Positions 7,719 through 16,447 of a stretch of 64,000 bases of DNA are shown here, piece by piece. The translations under genes were made by a program, and so were the position numbers. The notes beneath the pieces were generated by a model. That model ran no database searches. It was not told where the DNA came from and saw only the letters and a program-made list of their open reading frames with translations. How positions within the stretch are numbered: position 1 is the stretch's first letter; each line of letters begins with the position of its first letter. The stretch lies in assembly GCF_027938815.1 (NCBI RefSeq), contig NZ_CP115913.1, forward strand, positions 3,196,001-3,260,000, given 5' to 3'. The DNA is from Oceanirhabdus sp. W0125-5 (GTDB lineage: Bacteria; Bacillota; Clostridia; Clostridiales; Clostridiaceae).

Positions 7719-10107
7719 AGAACTAATCGAAAAAATGACATTGGAAGAAAAAGCTTCTTTGATGTCAGGCGCTAACTTTTGGAATACAAAAGCCATTCCA
7801 CGTTTGAACATACCATCAATTATGCTTACTGATGGTCCTCATGGTCTTAGAAAACAAGGGGGAAAAGCAGATCATCTAGGCCTTAACAAAAGTATTCCAG
7901 CAACATGTTTTCCAACAGCTGCTACACTTGCAAACAGTTGGGATACAGAACTCATAAAAAAAGTGGGTGAATATATAGGAAATGAAGCTTCCAATGAAAA
8001 CGTGAACGTGTTACTTGGACCAGGTCTTAACATAAAAAGAAATCCATTGTGTGGTAGAAATTTTGAGTATTTTTCAGAAGATCCCTACCTTACAGGAAAA
8101 CTATCGGCAGCAATGATTCAAGGGATACAAAAAACAGGTGTTTCTGCATGTCCCAAACATTTTGCAGTAAACAGTCAAGAAACAAGAAGAATGATTGTGG
8201 ACGAAATAGTAGATGAAAGAGCACTACACGAGCTGTATTTAGAAGGCTTCAGATATGCAGTAGAAGACGGTAAACCTAAGACAATCATGACATCTTATAA
8301 CAAAGTTAACGGTGTGTATGCTAATGAAAATACCTATTTGCTTAAAAATGTGTTAAAGGACCAATGGGGTTTTGACGGTTTAATCGTTACAGATTGGGGT
8401 GGCAACAATAACCGTGTAGAAGGTTTAAAAGCAGGTAACCAGTTGGAAATGCCATCTACAAATGGCATGACAGATCAAGAGATTGTTGAAGCAGTAAAAA
8501 ACAATGAATTAGAAGAAGCTATACTTGATGAACGTGTGGAGTCATTATTACGTATAGTATTTGATACACATAAACATACACACTGTACAAAAACTATCTC
8601 AGAAGAAACACAACACAAAATGGCAATAGAAGCTGCATGTAAATCTTTAGTACTGTTAAAGAATGAAGGAATGCTGCCACTTAAAGATAGAAACCAAAAA
8701 ATTGCTATAATCGGAGATTTTGCAGATAAACCAAGATACCAAGGTGCAGGCAGTTCACTCATTGTACCAACAAAGATAGATAGTCTACTTAATGAAATCA
8801 AAAAATCATCTTTGAATGTTATTGGTTATGAAAAAGGATTTAAAAGATTAGGTGGCCATAGCAAAACACTTCAAAATAAGGCATGTTATTTAGCAAAACA
8901 ATCTGACATAGTATTACTCTTCTTAGGATTAGACGAAGGCAGTGAAGCAGAGGGTATAGATAGAAAACATATGAGACTCTCTGATAATCAACTTCTGTTA
9001 TTGGATAAATTGCATGAAGTGAATGGAAATATTGTACTCATTCTTGCCGGTGGATCACCTATTGAGATGCCTTTTATAGAAAAAGTAAAAGCAGTGTTGC
9101 ACAGTTATTTACCAGGACAAGGTGGCGGTAGTGCTATTGTAAAAGTATTAACAGGTGATATAAATCCATCAGGTAAACTGTCAGAAAGTTATCCTATATC
9201 TTACTCAGATGTACCTTCAAGTAAAATATATCCTGGAAAATACCTGACATCAGAACATCGTGAAAGTATTTTTATTGGGTATAGATATTATGACACTGCT
9301 AAAAAAGAAATATTATTTCCATTTGGTTATGGTTTGTCTTATACATCTTATGAATATAAGAACTTAATTTTCAATGGGAAAACAGCATCCTTTAGTATAA
9401 GAAATACAGGGGAGTATGAAGGAGAAGAAATAGTTCAACTCTATGTAAAACCATTAGATAGAAAAGTATTTTCTGCAGAAAAAGAACTCAAAGGTTTTGT
9501 GAAAGTACCTTTAAAACCAAATGAAGAAAAACAAATCATTATACCACTGGATAAACATGCTTTTTCATACTACCATGTGGATCAAAAAAAATGGGTAGAA
9601 GCAAGTGGTGAGTATGAAATACTGATTGGTGCATCATCACGTGATATTAGACTGTCATCAAAACTGACAAAAACAGGAGACAGTACAGTACCATATGAAA
9701 ATATAGATGTTTTAATTTATGACTCATGTGATGTTCACAACATTAAAACAGAAGATTTCGAGAAATTGTATGGTAAAAAAATGCCAAACTCAAATTGGGA
9801 TGAAAGTAAAATTTTAGATAGAAACGATATCGTAGAACAGTCTAAATATGGGGGCATATTTGGTAAATGTTTGTATGCACTCATTCCGTTTATTAAAAAT
9901 TTGCTTTCATTCATGAAAAAACCAATCACATCTAATAATGTCATGTTTATTTTAGAAATGCCCTTCAGGAGTATCGCAAGAATGTCTGGTGGCAGAATGA
10001 ATATGGAAATGTTAGATGGTTTTATAGAAATGGTGAATGGACATTTCTTTAAAGGTTTATTCAAAATGATAAAATATAAATGGTTTATAAAGAGGGGGAG
10101 AAAATGA
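7708..10107 (+). CDS. Glycoside hydrolase family 3 beta-glucosidase (intracellular)
   Basis: 799 residues, standard GH3 order: N-terminal TIM-barrel (SIMLTDGPHGLR, CGRNFEYFSEDPYL, KHF at 150-152), alpha/beta sandwich (SLVLLKNEGMLPL, VLHSYLPGQGGG, NPSGKLSESYP, PFGYGLSYTSYEY) and a C-terminal fibronectin-III-like domain (FSIRNTGEYEGEEIVQLYV). The catalytic nucleophile is Asp229 in IVTDWGG. No signal peptide, so it should act in the cytoplasm on imported beta-glucosides or oligosaccharides. A C-terminal extension of ~100 residues beyond the Fn3-like part (LLSFMKKPITS, MLDGFIEMVNGHFFKG) is seen in some clostridial GH3 enzymes. It overlaps both neighbours (7718 and 10104), showing a tight operon controlled by the divergent AraC protein. 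Confidence 0.93.
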   Translation: MLYKELIEKMTLEEKASLMSGANFWNTKAIPRLNIPSIMLTDGPHGLRKQGGKADHLGLNKSIPATCFPTAATLANSWDTELIKKVGEYIGNEASNENVNVLLGPGLNIKRNPLCGRNFEYFSEDPYLTGKLSAAMIQGIQKTGVSACPKHFAVNSQETRRMIVDEIVDERALHELYLEGFRYAVEDGKPKTIMTSYNKVNGVYANENTYLLKNVLKDQWGFDGLIVTDWGGNNNRVEGLKAGNQLEMPSTNGMTDQEIVEAVKNNELEEAILDERVESLLRIVFDTHKHTHCTKTISEETQHKMAIEAACKSLVLLKNEGMLPLKDRNQKIAIIGDFADKPRYQGAGSSLIVPTKIDSLLNEIKKSSLNVIGYEKGFKRLGGHSKTLQNKACYLAKQSDIVLLFLGLDEGSEAEGIDRKHMRLSDNQLLLLDKLHEVNGNIVLILAGGSPIEMPFIEKVKAVLHSYLPGQGGGSAIVKVLTGDINPSGKLSESYPISYSDVPSSKIYPGKYLTSEHRESIFIGYRYYDTAKKEILFPFGYGLSYTSYEYKNLIFNGKTASFSIRNTGEYEGEEIVQLYVKPLDRKVFSAEKELKGFVKVPLKPNEEKQIIIPLDKHAFSYYHVDQKKWVEASGEYEILIGASSRDIRLSSKLTKTGDSTVPYENIDVLIYDSCDVHNIKTEDFEKLYGKKMPNSNWDESKILDRNDIVEQSKYGGIFGKCLYALIPFIKNLLSFMKKPITSNNVMFILEMPFRSIARMSGGRMNMEMLDGFIEMVNGHFFKGLFKMIKYKWFIKRGRK

Positions 10108-12842
10108 GTAATCGAAAAGAAATCAAACAAAAGGCAAAAGAAAAGTTTCTTTTAGACAAAGCGAAGCAAAAAGAAAGAAAGTTAGAAATATCAAAACTGT
10201 CTGCTGAACAAAAAAAGCTCGAAAAAAACAATGACAGACTAGAAAAAAAGAAAAATAAAAAAGAACGAAAACTTGATTTAAAGAATATGGACAAACAAGA
10301 AAGAAAGTTAAACAAACGCCATGACAAATATTATAAAAAGTTAAAACGTAGACCTATAAAATATTCTATAATAGCACTTTTGATGGTTGTGATTGTTTTT
10401 GTTGGTTATACTTTTGGACCGGTTATTGGTGACATCTCTAATTTGATGAGTATTGAACTGACAAATGATACCCCAGAAGCTATTGAAGCTTTAGAACACG
10501 GTGAAGAAGTTGCTGAAATGATATCAGATGAAGGGATTGTACTTTTAAAAAATGATGAAGACTTTTTACCATTAACAGACAAATCTTTAAATGTATTTGG
10601 TTTTTCTGCATTGAACTTCAGATTAAGTGGTGGTGGTTCTGGTGGTGCTGACCAAAGTAGAGCAGTCAGTTTGTTTGATGGTTTGTCAAACTCAAATATT
10701 TCGTACAATACTACTTTATATGACTACTATAATGATAATAGAGCATTAACAGGAAAGGAAAAATCAACAGGCCTAGGTCAAGTACTGGATATGTTTATGG
10801 GCAAGGAATTGATTAATGAACCAGATATAAAGTACTTAACAGAGGAAATGATTAAAGAGGCTCAAAGTTACTCAAGTAATGCTATGGTTGTTATTTCAAG
10901 TTCCAGTGTGGAAGCATCAGATGCAACTGTTGAAGATTTAAGACTATCCAAAAATCAAAGAGATCTATTAGAAACTGTTACTGCGAATTTTGAAAATGTT
11001 ATTGTGATCATCAATGCAGGAAACACATTAGAACTAGCATTTTTAGAAGAGTATCCAGAAATAAAAGCAGCACTTTGGGTTGGTACACCAGGTTCTAGAG
11101 GCGCGAATTCATTAGGTAAAATCTTAACAGGAGAAGTAAATCCTTCAGGGAGATTAACAGACACATATGTATACGATGTAAGCAGTCACCCTTCAGTAGT
11201 AAACTTCGGCGATTATGAATACACAAACATTGATGGTATAGGATTCATGAACTATGAAGAAGGCATTTATGTAGGTTATCGCTATTTCGAAACATACTAT
11301 CAAAAGGATGAAGCCGGTTATGAAAAAACAGTACAATATCCATTTGGATATGGTTTAAGTTACACAGACTTTGAATGGAAAGTACTCAGTGAAAATTTTG
11401 ATGATGAAACAATTAGTATAGATATTGAAGTAACAAATACAGGGGAAGTACCAGGTAAAGATGTTGTACAAGTATACTTTAAACCACCATATTATGAAGG
11501 TGGCATTGAAAAATCATCTATCGAACTTGCAGGCTATGAAAAAACTAAACTTTTAAATCAAGGAGAATCAGAAGTAGTTACCATCTCATTTGATAAAAGA
11601 GATATGTCTTCATACGATATGGAGCAAGAAGCATATGTCCTTGAAGCAGGAGATTATGAAATAAAAATCAGTAATAATGTTCACAAACATATACTAAGTC
11701 TTCCATATGAAATAAAAGAAACGATTATATACAAAGAAGATGAAGTAACAGGAACAGAACTAAAAAATTTATTTGGTTATGCAGATGGTAATTTAAGATA
11801 CTTGTCTAGAAATGACTGGGAAAACACATATCCAAATATTGAAGATACAGTATATGAAGCAGAAGTATCTTTAGTAGAAAAATTCTATGCAAGACCAGAA
11901 AAATCTGATTTAGAAGAACCTACAACAGGTGCAGAAAATAATATTCTACTAAAAGACTTAAAGGGATTAGAATATGATGATCCTAAATGGCAATTATATT
12001 TAGACCAATTCACTGTAGATGAAATGAAAGCACTGGTTACAAATGGGGCCTATAGAACTGTTGGCGTAGAGAGACTTGGTCTGCCAAGTAGTTTGCTTTT
12101 AGATGGTCCAGCAGGGATTAACTTCTTCTTTAAACAAAACACAGCAGCAGCTTATCCCACAGAAATTGTAATTGCATCCACGTGGAATGATGATTTGGCT
12201 TATAAAATGGGTGAAGCAATAGGTATGGAAGCTAACGCTTATGGTGTAGACGGTTGGTATGCTCCTGGTATGAACATTCATAGATCACCACTTGGTGGAA
12301 GAAATTTTGAATACCTATCAGAAGATCCATTACTGTCAGGAAAAATAAGTGCAAATATGGTAGCAGGTGCACAATCAAAAGACATCCTTGTCTTTATGAA
12401 ACACTTTGCTTTAAATGAACAAGAAGTTAATGCAAGATCAGGTATCATGATATGGGCAAACGAACAAGCTATAAGAGAGTTGTACTTACGACCATTTGAA
12501 ATCACAGTAAAAGAAGCAGAGGTGACTGGTGTGATGTCAAGTTTCGTTCATTTCGGGCATAAATGGGCAGGAGGAAATCCTGAGTTATTAGAAGATGTTC
12601 TTAGAGAAGAGTGGGGCTTTGTAGGTGTTGTATCCACAGATGCAGTACTAGGAGATTTTATGGACCTTAACTTAGCTATGAGATATGGAAATGACTTAAT
12701 GTTAAGTGTTGCACCGACTTTCCTTGAAAGAGATTTTGACAAGTTGTACAAAGAAGATCCTTCAGGCTTTTTAACAGGTGTAAGGGAACGTGTACACAAT
12801 ATATGTTACGCACTACTTAACTATACAAATCTAATAGAATAA
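10104..12842 (+). CDS. Membrane-anchored GH3 beta-glucosidase with swapped domain order
   Basis: 912 residues. Residues 1-84 are extremely rich in Lys/Glu and helical (coiled-coil like); residues ~86-108 (IKYSIIALLMVVIVFVGYTF) form a membrane helix; the rest is outside. The GH3 parts come in reverse order: alpha/beta sandwich first (EGIVLLKNDEDFLPL, NPSGRLTDTY, PFGYGLSYTDFEW), then Fn3-like (VTNTGEVPGKDVVQVYF), then the TIM barrel (LLLDGPAGINFF, GGRNFEYLSEDPLL, MKHFALNEQE, nucleophile Asp846 in VVSTDAVLGD). Inverted GH3 enzymes are known, e.g. in rumen bacteria. Start 10104 has AGAGGGGGAGAAA before it and overlaps the upstream stop as ATGA. Likely trims beta-glucans at the cell surface and feeds the cytoplasmic enzyme. 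Confidence 0.9.
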   Translation: MSNRKEIKQKAKEKFLLDKAKQKERKLEISKLSAEQKKLEKNNDRLEKKKNKKERKLDLKNMDKQERKLNKRHDKYYKKLKRRPIKYSIIALLMVVIVFVGYTFGPVIGDISNLMSIELTNDTPEAIEALEHGEEVAEMISDEGIVLLKNDEDFLPLTDKSLNVFGFSALNFRLSGGGSGGADQSRAVSLFDGLSNSNISYNTTLYDYYNDNRALTGKEKSTGLGQVLDMFMGKELINEPDIKYLTEEMIKEAQSYSSNAMVVISSSSVEASDATVEDLRLSKNQRDLLETVTANFENVIVIINAGNTLELAFLEEYPEIKAALWVGTPGSRGANSLGKILTGEVNPSGRLTDTYVYDVSSHPSVVNFGDYEYTNIDGIGFMNYEEGIYVGYRYFETYYQKDEAGYEKTVQYPFGYGLSYTDFEWKVLSENFDDETISIDIEVTNTGEVPGKDVVQVYFKPPYYEGGIEKSSIELAGYEKTKLLNQGESEVVTISFDKRDMSSYDMEQEAYVLEAGDYEIKISNNVHKHILSLPYEIKETIIYKEDEVTGTELKNLFGYADGNLRYLSRNDWENTYPNIEDTVYEAEVSLVEKFYARPEKSDLEEPTTGAENNILLKDLKGLEYDDPKWQLYLDQFTVDEMKALVTNGAYRTVGVERLGLPSSLLLDGPAGINFFFKQNTAAAYPTEIVIASTWNDDLAYKMGEAIGMEANAYGVDGWYAPGMNIHRSPLGGRNFEYLSEDPLLSGKISANMVAGAQSKDILVFMKHFALNEQEVNARSGIMIWANEQAIRELYLRPFEITVKEAEVTGVMSSFVHFGHKWAGGNPELLEDVLREEWGFVGVVSTDAVLGDFMDLNLAMRYGNDLMLSVAPTFLERDFDKLYKEDPSGFLTGVRERVHNICYALLNYTNLIE

Positions 12843-12964
12843 AAAGGTGCGCAGTTACACAAATATAATTAAATATATTAGCATAAAATAAATATTATAG
12901 AAAATATATCAAAAATTTCTTGGAGGTGAAAACAATTCAGGAAGGAAATAAATATACAGGTGCA

Positions 12965-13441
12965 ATGGAAACAAAGTGTCTTATTATAGCCTACTCATAT
13001 CATCATAATAATACCGCAAAAATTGCAAGTATATTTTCAGAGGTACTGAATGCAAAGGTAAAGACCCCAGAGCAGGTGATTTTGGAAGAGTTACAGGAGT
13101 ATGATCTTATAGGTTTTGGAGCAGGCATAGATAGTGGAAAACACTATAAACCTCTAATTGACCTTGCAAATAAAGTGCCAAAGGTAAATCAAAAGAATGC
13201 ATTTATATTCTCAACAAGTGCTGTACAAGGTGAAAAGAAAGTTAAAAAGGACCACTCATGTTTAAGAAAAATTCTAGAATCAAAGGGGTACACGATTTTA
13301 GATGAGTTTAGCTGTAAAGGGTTTAATACTAATAGTTTTCTTAAATTTTTTGGTGGGATGAATAAAGGAAGACCAAATAATGAAGATATACAAAATGCTA
13401 AAAAATTTGCTAAAAGCTTGCAGAATGGCACTGTTTTATAA
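12965..13441 (+). CDS. Flavodoxin-family protein
   Basis: About 158 residues. The beginning ETKCLIIAYSYHHNNTAKIA is a flavodoxin FMN-phosphate loop; further family segments are YDLIGFGAGIDSGKHY, NAFIFSTSAV and GYTILDEFSCKGFNT. It probably binds FMN and carries electrons or acts as a small oxidoreductase in the cytoplasm. Start is uncertain: ATG 12965 matches family N-termini but has only AGGTG two bases away, while a perfect GGAGGTG at 12921-12927 is 7 bases from an in-frame ATT (12935). It lies 78 bases after the GH3 gene without a terminator between and may be the last gene of that operon. Confidence 0.8.
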   Translation: METKCLIIAYSYHHNNTAKIASIFSEVLNAKVKTPEQVILEELQEYDLIGFGAGIDSGKHYKPLIDLANKVPKVNQKNAFIFSTSAVQGEKKVKKDHSCLRKILESKGYTILDEFSCKGFNTNSFLKFFGGMNKGRPNNEDIQNAKKFAKSLQNGTVL

Positions 13442-13536
13442 ATTATACTTAACTGCATAATTAATGGTGTTAAAGTAAGAGTTGGTATTTGATAGGGTAT
13501 AAGGGAATATGTTATTTATATATTAATATTAAGTAG

Positions 13537-13566
13537 AAAAAGACTATGAAACTTCATAGTCTTTTT
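13537..13566 (+). terminator. Terminator downstream of the GH3/flavodoxin module
   Basis: AAAAAGACTATGAA and TTCATAGTCTTTTT form a 13-base stem with a tiny loop followed by T's. Its 3' arm is also where repeat copy B begins. Confidence 0.8.
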
Positions 13567-14013
13567 GTGTTTTGTAAATTGAAATATTTGAAATTGAGGT
13601 TGATTATTAATGTGCCTAATATTAGCCAAAAAATAAATAATCAATTCCTTTAAGTTTAATTTCTAGGAATTGATTATTTACCAAATTCTAATTTAATCAG
13701 AAATACATTTTCTTCTATTAAAAACATTCCCTTCTTACTAATTTTACTTCAAAAAATCAAATCATCTCTAAAGATTGAGAATTAAATAAAATCTTTAAAT
13801 CCTTAATTCTTTTACATTTCTAATTAAATATATCTTTATTAAAGCTTTAAAAGGTATTACTTTGAAAACACTGTTACTTATAGATTAACTTTCTTAAGAT
13901 TGATTATAAATTAGAATTTGTAGAAAAGATTTATCTTTTCTTAAATTAATTATAACATAAATGATTTAAAAAATCTATGGAATATTCTGAATTTTCTTAA
14001 CTTCTATTCTTGC
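13559..14013. repeat. 0.4-kb intergenic repeat, copy B (direct repeat with 5763-6165)
   Basis: Shares the whole of copy A, including the 14-base inverted repeat AATAATCAATTCCT/AGGAATTGATTATT (13637-13680) and the minus-strand TATAAT near 13955. It has an additional ~54-base segment around 13895-13948 with its own hairpin (GAAAAGATTTATCTTTTC), bounded by TTTCTTAA direct repeats, so copy A may have lost it by slippage. Together the copies flank the AraC/GH3/flavodoxin module. Confidence 0.75.
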
Positions 14014-14200
14014 AAAAAGTAATAGTTGTTGTTTATTTTTTTATTAGACGAATATGGATTTGAGTATATAAAAAATAATAAAATACAAATACTAAATGTA
14101 ATCAGAAAAATAATATAAATGATATATTATTCCAAATGTCTTTTATAAAATTCTGAGTGATTATTTAGTATATGAGATAAAAAAAGAGGAGGTATGAATA
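14014..14200. other. AT-rich stretch with a short coding-like remnant
   Basis: 14043-14119 reads LLDEYGFEYIKNNKIQ... in one frame without a start codon and ends in a stop; it may be the tail of a lost gene. The remainder is AT-rich and should contain the promoter of the 41-residue ORF at 14201; TATATGAGATAA-like sequence precedes it. Confidence 0.3.
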
Positions 14201-14326
14201 ATGAAGGATTATGAATTTGCAAATTTGACTGAAGATCAAAAGTTAATATTACAAAATGCTGAAAAAACTTTGAATGAAGGAAGAAAAGAACCAATTTTGA
14301 TTATTGCTTATGATTCAAAAGAATAA
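14201..14326 (+). CDS. Small hypothetical protein (41 aa)
   Basis: Reads MKDYEFANLTEDQKL... and ends ...ILIIAYDSKE. The start is 7 bases after AAAGAGGAGGT, a near-perfect ribosome site, and the ORF is followed 80 bases on by a strong terminator, so a real small gene is likely. The sequence is amphipathic and helical with a conserved-looking C-terminal beta strand (PILIIAYD). Similar short proteins starting with an acidic LTEDQ stretch occur in clostridia as far as I recall, with no known function. Confidence 0.65.
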   Translation: MKDYEFANLTEDQKLILQNAEKTLNEGRKEPILIIAYDSKE

Positions 14327-14404
14327 GGTACTTTTATAAATTAATAGTTTATGTACTATACTTTATATAAATGATAAATTACTAACATTACAAGTTAACA
14401 ACGT

Positions 14405-14441
14405 AAAAATGCACAAGGGTACGGTTGTCTTGTGCATTTTT
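14405..14441. terminator. Bidirectional terminator between convergent genes
   Basis: AAAAATGCACAAG and CTTGTGCATTTTT form a perfect 13-base stem with an 11-base loop; A-run on one side and T-run on the other serve both the small ORF (+) and the hydrolase gene (-). Confidence 0.9.
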
Positions 14442-14452
14442 AATAAACAATA

Positions 14453-15775
14453 TTACTCTTTATGCTCAACATCTCCTGGTACATCCATCAGATGAAATTT
14501 CCCTTCACCTTTCAAATAACAATTGAAGAATTCAAGAGTAAGTTTATTGATTGTTTTTAAGCAATATTCAGTATCTGTTTCTGATTTCTTCTGATTTAAA
14601 AAATGTGTTAATAATGGACTGGTAAGTGCTAAATCGGTCAGTGATAAATGTCCAACCCCCTGGATATATGCATTAAAAGCAATTGCATCTGTATCAGAGA
14701 GAAGTGTATAATTTTCTGCATATTGACTCCATTCGGAAAGATGACTCCACGAGGAGTCCGAGTACACATTAAGTACAGGCACTGGATATATCTCATCTGT
14801 AAAAATAAACCCATCATCATCTACACCCTCAATGTCATCTAAAAACGGGGATTCTAAAGCCATTACAGCACTTACATCATCACGCCTTCTTCCAATTCCA
14901 AGTGCAGCTGAGCCACCGAGAGAATGTCCCATGACGCCTATTTTCCCTTTGTCAACAAGTTTATATACCTTATCTGCATCATTGTTATTGTCTTCTGTAA
15001 GTATATAATCTATCACAAAATTTATATCTCCTTTTCGAATTCCCATCCACTTTTGAAAATATTCATAACTTTGTTGTTTATGGGAATGGGCATCTTGAGC
15101 TTTGATCTCCTTTATATATTCCATATTAATCCAGGTTTTATTTCCCTTCACATCCGTAGTGAATAATGATTGGAATGTATGATCTATGGAAGCAACAACA
15201 TACCCATGAGAGGCAAGTTCCTTGAAAAGCGACTCATTGCTTGTTCTTATTCCAAAGCTACCATGGGAAAACACGATAAGGGGATATTTTGCATCAGTCG
15301 CTTCAGGATACCAGAACTCAACGTTTAGTTTTCTGTTTTCTCCTGTATTAGTGTAGGTTTCCACTCGATTTTTATCGGTATATGTATAAAGGTCGGTTGC
15401 AATCTTAAACTCACCGGTTGTTTCTATCATTTCATACTTAGGAAATAAAAAAATTGGAATCAACGCAATAATGATAAGTAAAACATTAGATATGGTTTTT
15501 ATAATGATTCTTCGACATTTATATTCTTTCTTATCAGACTTGTTACGTATCAAAGTCAACACACTAAATACTGCCCAAACAAACAACAGCACTGCAATAG
15601 ATTTCCATCGAAAATTCAATTTGATAATAGACATTAATGTAAATACAATGAATACAGCAAAAATGCTTATACGCATAATGCTTCTAGTCCTTTTCTGATT
15701 TGATTTAGAGCAGATACAATATACTGCAAAGGTAGTCTCGATAATAACTGCAATAAATAATATAATTATTCCCAT
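14453..15775 (-). CDS. Membrane-associated alpha/beta hydrolase (PAF-acetylhydrolase/dienelactone-hydrolase-like)
   Basis: 440 residues. Four hydrophobic helices fill residues ~1-110 (IIILFIAVIIETTFAVY, ISIFAVFIVFTLMS, AVLLFVWAVFSVLTL, VLLIIIALIPIFLF); the catalytic domain follows on the outside. It has the oxyanion-type YPLIVFSHGSFG, the nucleophile Ser285 in GHSLGGSAALG, a likely acid in LNVYSDSSW and the His in GVGHLSL. This arrangement resembles bacterial platelet-activating-factor acetylhydrolase-like esterases; the substrate is unknown. The start is the ATG at 15775: GGGGGG lies 6-8 bases upstream, and the longer TTG frame would begin inside that ribosome site. Monocistronic, with a shared terminator at 14405-14441. 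Confidence 0.85.
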   Translation of the reverse strand: MGIIILFIAVIIETTFAVYCICSKSNQKRTRSIMRISIFAVFIVFTLMSIIKLNFRWKSIAVLLFVWAVFSVLTLIRNKSDKKEYKCRRIIIKTISNVLLIIIALIPIFLFPKYEMIETTGEFKIATDLYTYTDKNRVETYTNTGENRKLNVEFWYPEATDAKYPLIVFSHGSFGIRTSNESLFKELASHGYVVASIDHTFQSLFTTDVKGNKTWINMEYIKEIKAQDAHSHKQQSYEYFQKWMGIRKGDINFVIDYILTEDNNNDADKVYKLVDKGKIGVMGHSLGGSAALGIGRRRDDVSAVMALESPFLDDIEGVDDDGFIFTDEIYPVPVLNVYSDSSWSHLSEWSQYAENYTLLSDTDAIAFNAYIQGVGHLSLTDLALTSPLLTHFLNQKKSETDTEYCLKTINKLTLEFFNCYLKGEGKFHLMDVPGDVEHKE

Positions 15776-16219
15776 AGATTTTCCCCCCAATCTATATGGT
15801 TTTCATTGATATATATTATATCTAACTTTTACAATGCTCTTGGATGATATCATGTTGTTTTTTTCTAAAGTTCTATTACGTCAGACATTAAATAGAATAT
15901 TCACTAAATAGCCATTTAATTATATCATGTATTTTACAAATTTGTAAGAATGTATAAAACTTAAGTGCATTCTAGGCTATGTAATAATGTCAATAGACAT
16001 AAGAAAAATTGGATTAATATAGTATGAAGCAAATTATAAGTATAACTTAGAATAGTTTCAAATATAATATGGTGGCAATAACACGTAAACCCTTGATATA
16101 TGCTAAGGGAGAACGTATGTAAAATAAGCAGGGGATTAATAAATACAGAAAATAAAATGCAAAAAAATTGGCATTAAATTAGCATTGAAAATTTATTATA
16201 AAACTTGGAAAAAAAACTA
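15776..16219. other. Intergenic region between the hydrolase and the ATP-grasp operon
   Basis: About 445 AT-rich bases upstream of both divergent units. No ORF with ribosome site and no strong hairpin was seen in this part; it should contain the hydrolase promoter on the minus strand. The ATP-grasp promoter lies just after it. Confidence 0.4.
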
Positions 16220-16248
16220 TTGCTTTATTAAAATTTAAAAAGTATAAT
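16220..16248 (+). promoter_or_regulatory. Sigma-A-type promoter of the ATP-grasp operon
   Basis: TTGCTT (16220-16225), 17-base spacer, TATAAT (16243-16248). Transcription would start near 16255, giving a ~190-base leader before the RimK-like gene. Confidence 0.6.
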
Positions 16249-16249
16249 T

Positions 16250-16312
16250 AATCAGATGGAAGTTTAATAATTATAAATATCATGTTTAGTAATTGTAAAT
16301 ATTCATCTGATT
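16250..16312 (+). promoter_or_regulatory. Long inverted repeat at the 5' end of the ATP-grasp transcript
   Basis: AATCAGATG (16250-16258) pairs with CATCTGATT (16304-16312); inner sequence TTATAAATAT/TAATTGTAAATATT allows further partial pairing. It starts right at the predicted transcript start and ends in TTTT, so it could be an operator, a stabilising 5' hairpin or a weak attenuator. Confidence 0.45.
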
Positions 16313-16447
16313 TTCGAGTTATTTTGCAGTGGTAAAAACAAATTTATCGCACAAACATAGTAACAATACATGGATTAAGCTGGTTAAATCATTTAATGAA
16401 TTATTTTAACAAAATCTATAATTACATATTTCAGGAGGGAAACATAT

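Noticed and set aside
9735-10130. Long open frame on the minus strand inside the GH3 genes
   Set aside because: It is the complement of the first GH3 3' end and the Lys-rich start of the second; poly-Phe/Leu composition, no ribosome site.
10085-10327. Ser/Phe-rich minus-strand frame
   Set aside because: Mirror image of the Lys/Glu-rich N-terminus of the swapped GH3 enzyme; not a gene.
14648-15698. Three plus-strand frames opposite the membrane hydrolase
   Set aside because: They lie fully inside the clearly coding minus-strand hydrolase and lack ribosome sites.
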